A stretch of 64,000 bases of DNA, from contig NZ_CTEI01000001.1 in assembly GCF_001368815.1 (NCBI RefSeq), forward strand, positions 372,001 to 436,000, read 5' to 3'. Both the position numbers and the translations under genes were made by a program. This DNA comes from Paraliobacillus sp. PM-2. GTDB taxonomy: Bacteria; Bacillota; Bacilli; Bacillales; Amphibacillaceae. Shown here piece after piece: positions 1-9,023 of this stretch (the first letter of the stretch is position 1; each line of letters begins with the position of its first letter). The notes below the pieces were generated by a model. That model was not told where the DNA came from. It searched no databases and was given only the letters and a program-made list of their open reading frames with translations.

Positions 1-205
1 CGGGGATGTCGATGTAACGAAAGGCGTTTTTACCTATAAAAAAATAACGCATTATCCAATGGTAAGATTAAAATCGGATGCGACTGCAAAACAACTTTCC
101 CAATTACATGATCTAGTACAGAAAGCAGAAAAAACGTGTATGATCTCTAAAGCAATTCAAGGTAATGTCGAGTTGGCGGTGATTTCTGATTTATCAAAAG
201 CGTAA
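1..205 (+). CDS. OsmC/Ohr-family protein, C-terminal fragment
   Basis: The first 205 bases read in frame from base 2 as the last 67 residues of a protein, ending in TAA at 203-205. The segment contains AEKTCMISKAIQGNVELAV, which resembles the second conserved cysteine region of OsmC/Ohr-like peroxide-resistance proteins (family knowledge, thiol-dependent reduction of organic hydroperoxides). The start and the first conserved cysteine lie outside the window, so osmC, ohr and related OsmC-like subfamilies cannot be told apart. It is separated from the next gene by 185 bases that hold a promoter for the downstream gene. Confidence 0.6.
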   Translation, partial: GDVDVTKGVFTYKKITHYPMVRLKSDATAKQLSQLHDLVQKAEKTCMISKAIQGNVELAVISDLSKA

Positions 206-277
206 TGCTTTTTACTAATAACTACAGGTTAGCTACGGGTAGTTAATTAAAATCAATTTTATTTTAATTGAAAAAAC

Positions 278-309
278 TTGACATCATTTTACCTTTCTTT
301 TAGTATAAT
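278..309 (+). promoter_or_regulatory. Sigma-A-type promoter of tcyP
   Basis: A perfect TTGACA lies at 278-283. The -10 is either TAGTAT at 301-306 (17-base spacer) or the overlapping TATAAT at 304-309 (20-base spacer). It lies 80-110 bases before the tcyP start and overlaps the CymR-type operator listed next. Confidence 0.7.
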
Positions 310-329
310 ACAGTAAAACCATCGGAATT
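306..329 (+). promoter_or_regulatory. CymR-type operator (cysteine-metabolism repressor site)
   Basis: Bases 306-329 match every fixed position of the 24-base consensus I recall for B. subtilis CymR, TAAWNCNNNANWNNNATNGGAATT (given from memory). The site overlaps the -10 and the start region of the tcyP promoter, as expected for a repressor. CymR with CysK represses cystine uptake genes, including tcyP, when cysteine is plentiful. The GGAATT half is also the left arm of an 11-bp inverted repeat (322-332 with 349-359). Confidence 0.75.
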
Positions 330-390
330 AAATGTATTATACGTTAGTTTTAATTCCGACTAATTTTATCAACATACAAGGAGGATTTAC

Positions 391-1785
391 GTGGATACTT
401 TATTTATTGTGTTAAATATCGTGATTATGCTCGCAATTATCGGTTTATTATTTTATATGCAGAAGAAGCATGTATCATTCAGTAAACGTGTTTTTACTGG
501 GTTAGGTCTAGGTATTGTACTTGGTGCTTTTCTGCAAATAGTTTATTCGGCAGATTCTGAGGTTGTTAGTGTGACAACAGATTGGTATAACATTGCAGGT
601 AGAGGGTATGTATCACTTTTAATGATGATCGTTATTCCTCTTGTTATGGTTTCTATTATTCAATCTATCATTAATTTAGAAAAATCAGCAGATTTAGGTA
701 AGATGTCTGCATGGATACTTGTGTTTTTAGTAGGTACGGCAATGATCGCAGCATTGGTAGGTATTACGAGTGCGGCAATTTTTGATCTGAATGCAGATCA
801 AATTGAAATTGGTCAGGCCGAGCAAGATCGAGGGATAGCATTAGAAGAACGATTAGGTGATGTGCAAGATTTATCAACACCTGAAAAGATATTAAGCTTT
901 ATTCCATCTAATCCATTTTTAGATATGACGGGACAGCGTGCAACATCAACGATTGCTGTGGTTATTTTCTCCATCTTTATTGGTATTGCTGCATTAGGTG
1001 TTCGGCGTAAAAAACCAGAGGAAGCAAAACGGTTTATTAATGGTGTTAACGCTATTTATGCTGTTGTTATGCGAATGGTTACACTCATTTTACGTTTAAC
1101 ACCATATGGTATTTTAGGTTTAATGGCCAATACAGTTGCCCGTACAGATATTGCAGGGATTTTAGAATTAGGTAAGTTTGTTGGTGCATCCTATGTTGCC
1201 TTACTCGCTATGTTTGTTATTCATTTACTTTTCATTGCAGGATTTGGTTTGAATCCTTTCACCTATCTTAAAAAAGTATTACCAGTATTAGGTTTCGCTT
1301 TTACATCTCGTTCAAGTGCAGGTACGATTCCATTAAATATTCAAGCGCAAAGAAACAGTTTAGGTGTGCATAATGGAATTGCCAATATGTCTGCTTCGTT
1401 TGGAGCAACAATTGGTCAAAATGGTTGTGCAGGAATTTATCCAGCGATGCTAGCTGTGATGATTGCTCCTTCACAAGGAATCGATCCATTAGCGCCAGGA
1501 TTTATTATTCAGCTTGTTTTGATTATTGGTATCAGTTCATTTGGTGTAGCTGGAGTTGGTGGTGGTGCAACCTTCGCTGCTTTAATCGTACTATCATCGA
1601 TGAACTTACCGGTTGCATTAGCTGGTTTACTTATTTCCGTAGAACCATTAATTGATATGGGGCGTACAGCACTTAACGTTAATGACGCGATGCTTTCAGG
1701 GACATTAACATCGAAAGTAATGAAAAAGTTGAATATCAAGCGTTTTAATGATCCAGATGCAATTGAAAAAGATGTAAGCTTATAA
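391..1785 (+). CDS. tcyP: L-cystine:sodium/proton symporter TcyP
   Basis: This 464-residue integral membrane protein belongs to the sodium:dicarboxylate symporter family and closely fits the cystine importer TcyP (YhcL) of B. subtilis in length and character. Its role would be uptake of L-cystine across the cytoplasmic membrane as a sulfur source. Visible features are an N-terminal membrane helix, then a KKHVSF/KR cytoplasmic stretch, hydrophobic helices through residue 430, a serine-rich re-entrant segment FTSRSSAGTIPLN near 305-317, and the signature N-(X)3-D near the C-terminus (NVNDAMLSG). Translation starts at GTG 391 after AAGGAGG. It is monocistronic, with its own promoter, a CymR-type operator and a strong terminator. 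Substrate assignment rests on family resemblance plus the CymR-like site. Confidence 0.88.
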   Translation: MDTLFIVLNIVIMLAIIGLLFYMQKKHVSFSKRVFTGLGLGIVLGAFLQIVYSADSEVVSVTTDWYNIAGRGYVSLLMMIVIPLVMVSIIQSIINLEKSADLGKMSAWILVFLVGTAMIAALVGITSAAIFDLNADQIEIGQAEQDRGIALEERLGDVQDLSTPEKILSFIPSNPFLDMTGQRATSTIAVVIFSIFIGIAALGVRRKKPEEAKRFINGVNAIYAVVMRMVTLILRLTPYGILGLMANTVARTDIAGILELGKFVGASYVALLAMFVIHLLFIAGFGLNPFTYLKKVLPVLGFAFTSRSSAGTIPLNIQAQRNSLGVHNGIANMSASFGATIGQNGCAGIYPAMLAVMIAPSQGIDPLAPGFIIQLVLIIGISSFGVAGVGGGATFAALIVLSSMNLPVALAGLLISVEPLIDMGRTALNVNDAMLSGTLTSKVMKKLNIKRFNDPDAIEKDVSL

Positions 1786-1803
1786 AAAGGAAAAAAGAAT
1801 AAG

Positions 1804-1837
1804 AAAAGCGTGGATTTATCAAGAAATCCACGCTTTT
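1804..1837. terminator. Bidirectional intrinsic terminator between tcyP and the RND gene
   Basis: Perfect 14-bp stem (1804-1817 with 1824-1837) around a 6-base loop. A-runs on the left and T-runs on the right allow it to serve both convergent genes. Confidence 0.85.
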
Positions 1838-1844
1838 TACGTTG

Positions 1845-4800
1845 TTATTTTTTTATTTTGTCCATTGTAATATAGAATGCAGGTAGTAACACTAACGTTA
1901 AGATCGTAGAGAACAACAATCCATATACAATAGAAACTGCTAGAGGTCTAAAAAGTACATCTCCTGTGAAAATGATAGGAACAAGCGCTGCAATAGATGT
2001 CAAGGTTGTTAAAATAATCGGTCTAACTCTTGCACGGCCTGCTTCTATAATTGCCTGTAGTACGGAATCATAAATATTTCGATTTTGTTCAATAAACTCA
2101 ATGAGTAAGATTGAATTTCGAACAACAATTCCTGACAAGGAAACAATACCTAATACTGCTAGGAAGCTTAATGGTTCACCAGAAATAAACAGCCCTACAA
2201 TGGCACCAGTTATCGCAAGAAATACGGTACTTGTAATTAATAAAGGTGTTAATAGCGAATTAAACTGGATAGCAATAGTTAAATAGATAAGAAATAGCAC
2301 AATAAAGAATAGTTTTGCTACTTCAACGAAAAAGGCTGTTTCTGCAGAAGCAGCACCTTCTTCTATAATTTGATAATCATCTGGTAAGTCTTCAGACAGA
2401 GAAGCAATGACTTTGTCTGCTTCTTCCGTAAATGTCTGTTCCTCACCGTCTACTTCATAACCTTCAATCGTAATGGTTCGATTTCCATTATAATGTGGAA
2501 TTGCTCCGATCTGATTACTTGCTTCTTTTGTTATAAAGGAATCATAAGATAATATTTTTGGTGGTGAAGTATTATCACTACTTGGTACCGCCAAGTTTAG
2601 TTCTGTTAGGTCTATCCCTTCTGCATTTCCATCATCTAATGACAATTGGATAGGTAATCGTTCTTCCCCATTGTCAAAGTTACCTAAAGGTATACCAATA
2701 TTGGCAAGTTGAAGTGTCCCAATAACTTGATTAGGATCTATTCCTTCACTAGCCAAAAATTCACGATCTAATTGATAAGTAATATAATTTTGTTCTTTGC
2801 TAGTATTTGATGTCACAATTTTGGCACTATCTAAATCTGCTAATTGCTGTTTTAAATCGTCTGCAATCGAAACAAGTTGCTCCACTTCAGGTCCTTGAAC
2901 CTTTACTTCTACACTTGGAGAGGGAGGCGGCCCAGATACAATGGTTTCTAAGAAGATTTCCACATTAGGAAAAGCCTCTCGTAATGGTGATTCCCATTCA
3001 TCAATAAAATTAGATGCACTTGTTGTCTCTCGATCAACCCGTACAACGAGTTGGCCTGTATTTTCACCAGTTCGTGTCATGCTAGAATTGAAAATACCAG
3101 GGAGTCCACTTCCTGCATAGGCAACGGTTTCCGTGATCTTATCTGATTGCTCAAGCAAATAGTTTTCCATCTCTTCTAATGTTTGATTGGTATCTTCTAT
3201 TGTAGTGCCTTGACTTAACCTTGCTGAAATAGTTACCTCCGCTCGATCAGCAGCAGGGAAAAATTCGAATGGAACTTTAAATGCTAATAACACTAATAAC
3301 AAACAAAGTACAACCCCTAAACTTACTGTTAACCAAGGTTTTTTCAATGTTGTCGGAATAATAGAATCAGCATAAAGCTTTTCGATCTTATCAAACAAGT
3401 GACCAAGTACCCCAACCCGTTTTTTCTTCCTTCTCTTATGTTTTTGTTTGTCTGTATTCTTTTGCTTCGTATATTGTACGGTTGGAATAAGTGTTAGAGC
3501 TAATACTGTAGATGCAAGAACCGTACAGATAAGTGCTAATGGTAATGCTCGAATAAAATCCCCGTTACTTCCAGAGAGAAAGGTTAAAGGGAAGAAACTG
3601 AAAACAATCATTAAAGTAGATGTAATAATAGAAACACCGACTTCACGTACGCCATTAATGGTTCCTTTTAGTGCAGGATCGCCTAATTGGAAACGACGTT
3701 GAATGTTATCATTGACCACAATTGCATCGTCAACAAGAATGCCAATAGCTACAATCATACCAATAATCGATATTTGATTTAAGTCTACTCCTGCATATGG
3801 TAAAGGAATTAAACCAACAATAATGGAAATTGGTATAGCTAATGCAACTAATATAGCTGAAGAAATAGGTAAACCAAGTAGCATGATAACTAATACAGCA
3901 ATTAATGAGATAACGAAAGAAGAAATCAGACTAGAATAGACTTCATTAATAACCGTACTTTGTGTATAAAATTGATCTACTGTAATAGCCTCAGGTAATT
4001 CAGCAGTTAACGTATCAACTTTATCTGTAATATTCGCCTGGATTTGTTCAATATTAACGCCTTCTTCGGCTTGGACAGTAATAGAGAGTGCATAGTTGTC
4101 GTCGTAACGAATAATATCTGAAGCTGGCTTGTTGATTTGTTCTATAGAAGCAACATCATGTAAATAAATCGCTTTGCCTGAAGCTGGACTGTTTGCAAGA
4201 TAAATATCTTTTAAATCTTCTAGGTTTTCATTTGAATTAATCGTTAATTGGTAAAGTGTGTTGCCTTCTTGTTCAGAACCAAGTGCCTTTGGAGAAGTAG
4301 CATTTGTGATTGCTGTTATCACTTGATTCGGTTGAATTTGGTTTTTGCCTAATGCTTCCGGGTCGATTGAAATAGACAATTGTTCATCGGGAAGTCCTTT
4401 TATTAAAAGACCTTCCACCCCATTAATAGAGGTGAGTTCTTCTTTCCAATGTTCTAACTGATCACGGAAGCTATACAATGATTGCTGATCTTCTGCTAAC
4501 AGATGATAGGTAGCGACGTTAGATTTAACTAAATCTGTCGAAACACTGGGCGTTTGTACTTCACTTGGAAATGATTTAGATGTTTCAGAAACGGTTTGTC
4601 TTATCGAACTATACACATTATTTGCATCTATACCACTATCTAAAGATAATGTAATAGTAGAAAAACCGGTAGTTGAAGCGGAAGACATTTCTGAGATGCC
4701 ATCAACATCTTCTAAGGCATCCTCCATTGGATTTGTAACCGTCTGTTCCATTTCTTTAGGTGTTGCTCCAGGATATACTGTAGAGATAGAAGCAATATTT

Positions 4801-4916
4801 TGATTGATTTCTGGAATATCTCGTTTAGGTAATTGGATATATGTAAAAATCCCAGTGAAAATTAATAGTATAATAAATACCCAAACAATTTTTCGATATC
4901 GCAGTAAATGCTTCAT
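1845..4916 (-). CDS. RND-family efflux transporter (AcrB/SwrC-like)
   Basis: This 1023-residue protein has the full RND layout: a first membrane helix at about residues 9-28, a large external loop, a block of five or more helices at about 330-470, a basic cytoplasmic loop (KRRKKKR near 490), a second helix and loop, and a final helix block. Helix 4 carries the adjacent Asp pair of the proton relay (GILVDDAIVVND). It probably exports amphipathic compounds using the proton motive force; SwrC (YerP) of B. subtilis is the nearest well-known Gram-positive relative. No membrane-fusion-protein gene adjoins it, so it seems to act alone or with an unlinked partner. Start is ATG 4916 after a GGGGG-type site. 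Substrate unknown. Confidence 0.85.
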   Translation of the reverse strand: MKHLLRYRKIVWVFIILLIFTGIFTYIQLPKRDIPEINQNIASISTVYPGATPKEMEQTVTNPMEDALEDVDGISEMSSASTTGFSTITLSLDSGIDANNVYSSIRQTVSETSKSFPSEVQTPSVSTDLVKSNVATYHLLAEDQQSLYSFRDQLEHWKEELTSINGVEGLLIKGLPDEQLSISIDPEALGKNQIQPNQVITAITNATSPKALGSEQEGNTLYQLTINSNENLEDLKDIYLANSPASGKAIYLHDVASIEQINKPASDIIRYDDNYALSITVQAEEGVNIEQIQANITDKVDTLTAELPEAITVDQFYTQSTVINEVYSSLISSFVISLIAVLVIMLLGLPISSAILVALAIPISIIVGLIPLPYAGVDLNQISIIGMIVAIGILVDDAIVVNDNIQRRFQLGDPALKGTINGVREVGVSIITSTLMIVFSFFPLTFLSGSNGDFIRALPLALICTVLASTVLALTLIPTVQYTKQKNTDKQKHKRRKKKRVGVLGHLFDKIEKLYADSIIPTTLKKPWLTVSLGVVLCLLLVLLAFKVPFEFFPAADRAEVTISARLSQGTTIEDTNQTLEEMENYLLEQSDKITETVAYAGSGLPGIFNSSMTRTGENTGQLVVRVDRETTSASNFIDEWESPLREAFPNVEIFLETIVSGPPPSPSVEVKVQGPEVEQLVSIADDLKQQLADLDSAKIVTSNTSKEQNYITYQLDREFLASEGIDPNQVIGTLQLANIGIPLGNFDNGEERLPIQLSLDDGNAEGIDLTELNLAVPSSDNTSPPKILSYDSFITKEASNQIGAIPHYNGNRTITIEGYEVDGEEQTFTEEADKVIASLSEDLPDDYQIIEEGAASAETAFFVEVAKLFFIVLFLIYLTIAIQFNSLLTPLLITSTVFLAITGAIVGLFISGEPLSFLAVLGIVSLSGIVVRNSILLIEFIEQNRNIYDSVLQAIIEAGRARVRPIILTTLTSIAALVPIIFTGDVLFRPLAVSIVYGLLFSTILTLVLLPAFYITMDKIKK

Positions 4917-5059
4917 GATAAACCCCCTTTATTTTAGTTTGTAAAGTGATATTAGTATACCAGATAATACCCCACTCCATCACTTTTAAAACGCTACTCA
5001 TACATAAAAAAGTATGAAATAATAAAGAGGAACATGTTAAAAAGGAGGAAGAAATAATT

Positions 5060-6310
5060 ATGTCTCAAACATTAAATATGGAAAAATATGCACGATTAAT
5101 CTTAGAAACTGGGGTGAACCTTCAGTTGAAACAAGGATTAATTATTAATGCACCGATTGAAGCTGCTCCATTTGTTCGATTACTCGTGAAGAAAGCGTAT
5201 GATTTAGGAGCTAAGAATGTACATATTGAATGGAATGATGGAGAACTTACTTATTTAAAGATGAAACATGCTCCTATGCATGTATTAGAGACATTTCCAA
5301 AGTGGAAAGCAGATGGCTTGCTAGAAATGGTTAGAGATGGATATTCGTTATTAACCATTTATGGCCCAGATCCAGACTTGTTAAATGGAATAGATGCAGA
5401 ACGAATTACAGCAGTAAATAAAGCAAGTGCTCAAGCATTAACAACCTATCGGGATTATGTCATGAATGATCGTGTCACTTGGTCCGTTGTAGGCTATCCA
5501 ACCAAAGCCTGGGCAAAGAAGGTTTTTCCGGATCTATCTGTTGTGGAAGCGCAAGAAAAGTTATGGGATCAAATTTTCTCTATTACACGGGTTGATCAAG
5601 ATGATCCATTACAAGCATGGCAACAGCATAATCAGCTATTAGAGAAGGCTAGAGAGTATTTAAATAAAAAACAATATTGTAAATTAATTTACAAAGCGGA
5701 AGGGACAGATTTGATTATTGAGTTACCAGATGGTCACATTTGGCATGGTGGTTCTGGTCGATCAGAGAATGGTATACCATTTAATGCAAATATTCCAACA
5801 GAAGAAGTGTTTACTATGCCACATAAATATGGCGTGCATGGAACAGTAAGGAGCACCAAGCCTTTAAGCTATGGTGGGAATATTATTGACGATTTTTCTT
5901 TAACCTTTAAAGAGGGTAAAGTGGTTAATTTCACTGCCGGAAAAGGAGAAGAAGCATTAAAACATTTATTAGAAACCGATCAAGGTGGGGCAAAACGATT
6001 AGGAGAAGTGGCATTAGTTCCTCATCAGTCGCCCATCTCTCAATCAGGGTTGATTTTTTATAATACTTTATTTGATGAGAATGCATCCTGTCACCTTGCC
6101 CTTGGAAAAGCATATCCAAATACCATAAAGAACGGTTCAGCGATGACAGAAGAAGAAATGGACCAGTTTGGTGTGAATAATAGCTTAATCCATGAAGATT
6201 TTATGATTGGTTCAGCCCATATGGATATTGACGGGGTAACAAGTGATGGTGAGACCGAGCCAATCTTTCGAAAAGGAAATTGGGCAATTGATTTTAACAA
6301 CCTAAAGTAG
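5060..6310 (+). CDS. M29-family metallo-aminopeptidase (AmpS/PepS type)
   Basis: A 416-residue cytosolic aminopeptidase of family M29 (thermophilic aminopeptidase family), which removes N-terminal residues from peptides with a dinuclear metal centre. The expected metal and catalytic motifs are visible in order: NIPTEEVFT (Glu ligand), GEVALV (Glu ligand), FDENASCHLALG (His ligand, preceded by the catalytic-region Tyr/Asn segment), and HEDFMIGSAHMDIDG (His and Asp ligands). Length matches the family (about 410). Start ATG 5060 follows a clear AAAGGAGG at 5041-5048. Single gene, with a terminator after it. Exact subclass (AmpS, aminopeptidase II, PepS) is not resolved. Confidence 0.88.
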   Translation: MSQTLNMEKYARLILETGVNLQLKQGLIINAPIEAAPFVRLLVKKAYDLGAKNVHIEWNDGELTYLKMKHAPMHVLETFPKWKADGLLEMVRDGYSLLTIYGPDPDLLNGIDAERITAVNKASAQALTTYRDYVMNDRVTWSVVGYPTKAWAKKVFPDLSVVEAQEKLWDQIFSITRVDQDDPLQAWQQHNQLLEKAREYLNKKQYCKLIYKAEGTDLIIELPDGHIWHGGSGRSENGIPFNANIPTEEVFTMPHKYGVHGTVRSTKPLSYGGNIIDDFSLTFKEGKVVNFTAGKGEEALKHLLETDQGGAKRLGEVALVPHQSPISQSGLIFYNTLFDENASCHLALGKAYPNTIKNGSAMTEEEMDQFGVNNSLIHEDFMIGSAHMDIDGVTSDGETEPIFRKGNWAIDFNNLK

Positions 6311-6342
6311 AATAAAATAATACGATTGAATGGAAACAAACT

Positions 6343-6392
6343 AATGGAATGCACAAGACTTTTATTTTAAGGTCGGTTGCATTCCATTTTTA
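6343..6392 (+). terminator. Intrinsic terminator after the M29 aminopeptidase
   Basis: AATGGAATGCA (6343-6353) pairs with TGCATTCCATT (6378-6388), followed by TTTATT. The loop is long (24 bases), with further weak pairing inside. Confidence 0.6.
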
Positions 6393-6529
6393 TTACATTT
6401 GTTTAACAACTCACTTACAATCCCATTAAATTAGCTTTAATAGAACGAATCTTTTATTATATCGGGTATAGTTTAGAGACTGATAACTACAATAGAAAAG
6501 ATATAGATGTTTTTTTAGGGGTGAACCAT

Positions 6530-7546
6530 ATGAAACGTGAGGCTTTCTTTGATAATGCAAAATTTATTCTAATATTTCTTGTTGTGTTTGGCCATATGAT
6601 TCAGCCATTTACAGATAATCAAGTAATCGAAGTATTATATTATTTTATTTATATCTTTCATATGCCAGCTTTTATTTTACTTAGTGGTTTTTTTGCAAAA
6701 GGGGTTGGAGATTTAGGATATATTTGGAGTTTGTGCAGAAAATTGATTATGCCTTACCTTATCTTTCAACTATTATATTCTGGCTATTATTACATGATTG
6801 GAGATACTGGTTGGCAAACAGCATGGTATAAACCTCATTGGGCTCTGTGGTTCTTATTAAGTTTGTTTTGTTGGCATATCTTGTTGATTGTGTTTAAAAA
6901 AATACCGTCTATATTCAGTATAATCATTGCTGTTGAGATAGGCATTATTGTTGGGTATATCGATGTCATTGGACATGCACTTAGTCTTTCTAGAACCTTT
7001 GTTTTCTTTCCTTTCTTTTTGATCGGCTATTGGTTGTCTAAAGAGCAGTTAATAAAATTATCCCACCCTTTAGTGAAAGGGACTACTTTACTTGTATTTA
7101 GTGTAGTAATGATAGCTTTAACTGTAACACCATCTTTTTCTTCGAGTTGGTTATTAGGCTCTTTTTCTTATAGTGAGATGGGACAGCCGATTTGGGGTGG
7201 CGTTATTCGATTTGGAGTATATTTATTGGCAATAATAATAACTTGCGGTGTCTTTGCTTGGATTCCGTGGAAAACATATAGCTGGACAAAGTTTGGTAAA
7301 CAGACGTTATATGTCTATTTATTACATGGGTTGTTTATTCAATTTTTTAGAGAAGCTGGCTGGTTTAAAGTCGGTCGAATGTTAGATGTAGTAGGATTGG
7401 CGATGCTATCTATGTTTATTGTATTATTACTTTCTAGTAGAGTAGTGTTTGTTTCGTTTCAACCATTCATTGAAGGAAAAATAACACAGTTAAGACGATG
7501 GATAGATAAACGAAAAGAACGGAAGAATAGAGAATTATTGCAGTAG
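6530..7546 (+). CDS. Acyltransferase 3 family membrane protein
   Basis: A polytopic membrane protein of 338 residues with about ten hydrophobic helices. The N-terminal DNAKFILIFLVVFGHMIQPF motif is typical of acyltransferase-3 family proteins related to fucose 4-O-acetylase and exopolysaccharide O-acetyltransferases; the His in VFGH is the family's conserved catalytic-region residue. It probably O-acylates a cell-surface sugar, but the target is not evident because no polysaccharide gene is next to it. An in-frame GTG at 6521 exists, but AGGGGTG at 6517-6523 fits ATG 6530, which I chose. The C-terminus is strongly basic (RRWIDKRKERKNR), cytosolic. It is followed by a terminator shared with the convergent kinase gene. 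Confidence 0.78.
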   Translation: MKREAFFDNAKFILIFLVVFGHMIQPFTDNQVIEVLYYFIYIFHMPAFILLSGFFAKGVGDLGYIWSLCRKLIMPYLIFQLLYSGYYYMIGDTGWQTAWYKPHWALWFLLSLFCWHILLIVFKKIPSIFSIIIAVEIGIIVGYIDVIGHALSLSRTFVFFPFFLIGYWLSKEQLIKLSHPLVKGTTLLVFSVVMIALTVTPSFSSSWLLGSFSYSEMGQPIWGGVIRFGVYLLAIIITCGVFAWIPWKTYSWTKFGKQTLYVYLLHGLFIQFFREAGWFKVGRMLDVVGLAMLSMFIVLLLSSRVVFVSFQPFIEGKITQLRRWIDKRKERKNRELLQ

Positions 7547-7548
7547 GC

Positions 7549-7589
7549 AAAAGCTGATGGAAAGAAAATTTTTCATCAGCTTTTATTTT
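7549..7589 (+). terminator. Terminator after the acyltransferase gene
   Basis: AAAAGCTGATG (7549-7559) pairs with CATCAGCTTTT (7574-7584), followed by ATTTTTTT. The A-rich left arm may also serve the gene on the minus strand. Confidence 0.8.
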
Positions 7590-7598
7590 TTTCTATTA

Positions 7599-8468
7599 TC
7601 AATGAATGTAATACGCTAAGACACGATCGACCGCAGCGCCATATCCTTCACCAAACAGAATAAGGTGGACGAGTAAATAATAAAGTTGGTAGATTTGTTT
7701 TACATCTTCATAATACGGTTCGATTGGAAATACTTCTTGATATGCATCATAGAAGGTTTGTGGAAAGCCACCAAAAAGTTCTGTGAATGCTAGTTCAAAT
7801 AAGTGATCACCGTAAAAAACAGCAGGGTCAATCAGATAGGGGTTCCCATTAGGGCCAACAAGCCAATTTCCACCCCATAGATCTCCATGTAGAAGGGATG
7901 CTTTTGGAGAATGTGGTAACCAATTCGTAAGATTATCAATCAATTTCTCTAATTTTTCTCTCCTGTATTTTGGTAAAAGATTGTGTTTAGTAGCTCTTTC
8001 TAACAAAGGGATCAGCCGATATTGTTGAAGATAAGTCACCCAGTTTGATGTGAATTGATTAGGCTGGTCAATTAAACCAATAAAACCATGCTGATCTAAA
8101 CCGAAATAATTAGACGTATCTTGGTGCATGTTTGCAAGGTGGTAACCTAATGTTGCGGTGGTTTCACTGTTTACATCTCCTTCAATCCAATCCATAATGA
8201 TGATGGCTTGTTCAGATCCAATTGGTTCGTTGTAATAGTAAACATGCGGTACAGCAATCGTATTCGTTTGCTCAATTAGTGATAACCCTTTCGCCTCGAA
8301 ATAGAAGAAATGTGAAGGAACACCATCGTTTTGCTTAACAAAATAGTTATGCTGGTTGGTTTGGACATGGTATGCTTGATTAATATCACCACCGGTCACA
8401 GGGGTGATGGTTTGAATTAGTGAATCATCACCCATCTGTTTTAGCGCATATTTTAATTGTTGTTTCAC
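7599..8468 (-). CDS. Fructosamine kinase family protein (aminoglycoside phosphotransferase fold)
   Basis: A 289-residue kinase-like protein of the fructosamine/ketosamine-3-kinase family (compare YniA of E. coli). Visible landmarks are GGDINQAYHV (ATP-lid region), YFVKQND (the ATP-binding Lys), the catalytic loop LLHGDLWGGNWLV and the metal-binding LIDPAVFYGDHLFELAF. Such enzymes phosphorylate ketosamines on glycated proteins or small amines, leading to deglycation. Bacterial members are often of unproven substrate, and Bacillus frlD-type enzymes are unrelated, so the substrate is left open. Translation starts at GTG 8468 behind a GGATGTGATC leader. It stands alone, convergent with the acyltransferase gene. 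Confidence 0.8.
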   Translation of the reverse strand: MKQQLKYALKQMGDDSLIQTITPVTGGDINQAYHVQTNQHNYFVKQNDGVPSHFFYFEAKGLSLIEQTNTIAVPHVYYYNEPIGSEQAIIIMDWIEGDVNSETTATLGYHLANMHQDTSNYFGLDQHGFIGLIDQPNQFTSNWVTYLQQYRLIPLLERATKHNLLPKYRREKLEKLIDNLTNWLPHSPKASLLHGDLWGGNWLVGPNGNPYLIDPAVFYGDHLFELAFTELFGGFPQTFYDAYQEVFPIEPYYEDVKQIYQLYYLLVHLILFGEGYGAAVDRVLAYYIH

Positions 8469-8696
8469 ACGATCACATCCTTTATAGCTATGATACGTGC
8501 TATATGCAAACGAATCAAGCAGACCACTAGATGTTTAAAGTTAGATGTAATGAATAAAGCTAGGGTTTGGATTTTACATTTCTGATCATGTAAAATAATG
8601 ATGACAGTTTTATTTTTAAAACAGTTATTTTAGCTTTAATAATGAATAAGCTTTGAATGATTATTTTGGTGGTAGTAAACAACAGGAGGGATGAAA

Positions 8697-8996
8697 ATGA
8701 TTCGTAATGAACAAGTATTGCAAAAAATGTTACAAGAAGTGAAAGAGGCGCTTGAGATAAGTAATCAGTCATTGGAAGTAAAAGCACACGCAAAATCAAT
8801 TCGTCTATTATGTGATTTATTAATAGATACAGAAGAAGAGCTATCAAATCCTAATGCTGCTTCTTCATCAAAACATCCTACTTCAAATGAGTTGGAATTA
8901 CAAAAAATGATGGGAGATATGCAGAGTCAAACGATAAATCAACCAAAAAAATTAGAAGAAAAAGAGGCTAATGGGGATTCCATTTTTGATTTCTAA
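8697..8996 (+). CDS. ywdI: YwdI-like small protein (DUF5327 type)
   Basis: A 99-residue soluble, mostly helical protein of unknown function. It fits the YwdI family by size, N-terminal helical pattern (LQKMLQEVKEALEISNQSL), a low-complexity Asn/Ser-rich middle and the position directly before ywdK, as in B. subtilis. GGAGGG at 8685-8690 abuts an ATG at 8691 but is well spaced for the in-frame ATG at 8697, so the latter is chosen. The C-terminus ends in an acidic-aromatic tail (DSIFDF). Likely cotranscribed with ywdK, 27 bases downstream. No role can be inferred from sequence. Confidence 0.7.
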   Translation: MIRNEQVLQKMLQEVKEALEISNQSLEVKAHAKSIRLLCDLLIDTEEELSNPNAASSSKHPTSNELELQKMMGDMQSQTINQPKKLEEKEANGDSIFDF

Positions 8997-9023
8997 TTTC
9001 TAGTCGGAAAGGAAGAATAAACA

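Noticed and set aside
3448-3702. 84-codon plus-strand frame opposite the RND gene
   Set aside because: Shadow of the long minus-strand RND frame; no ribosome binding site and no recognisable protein.
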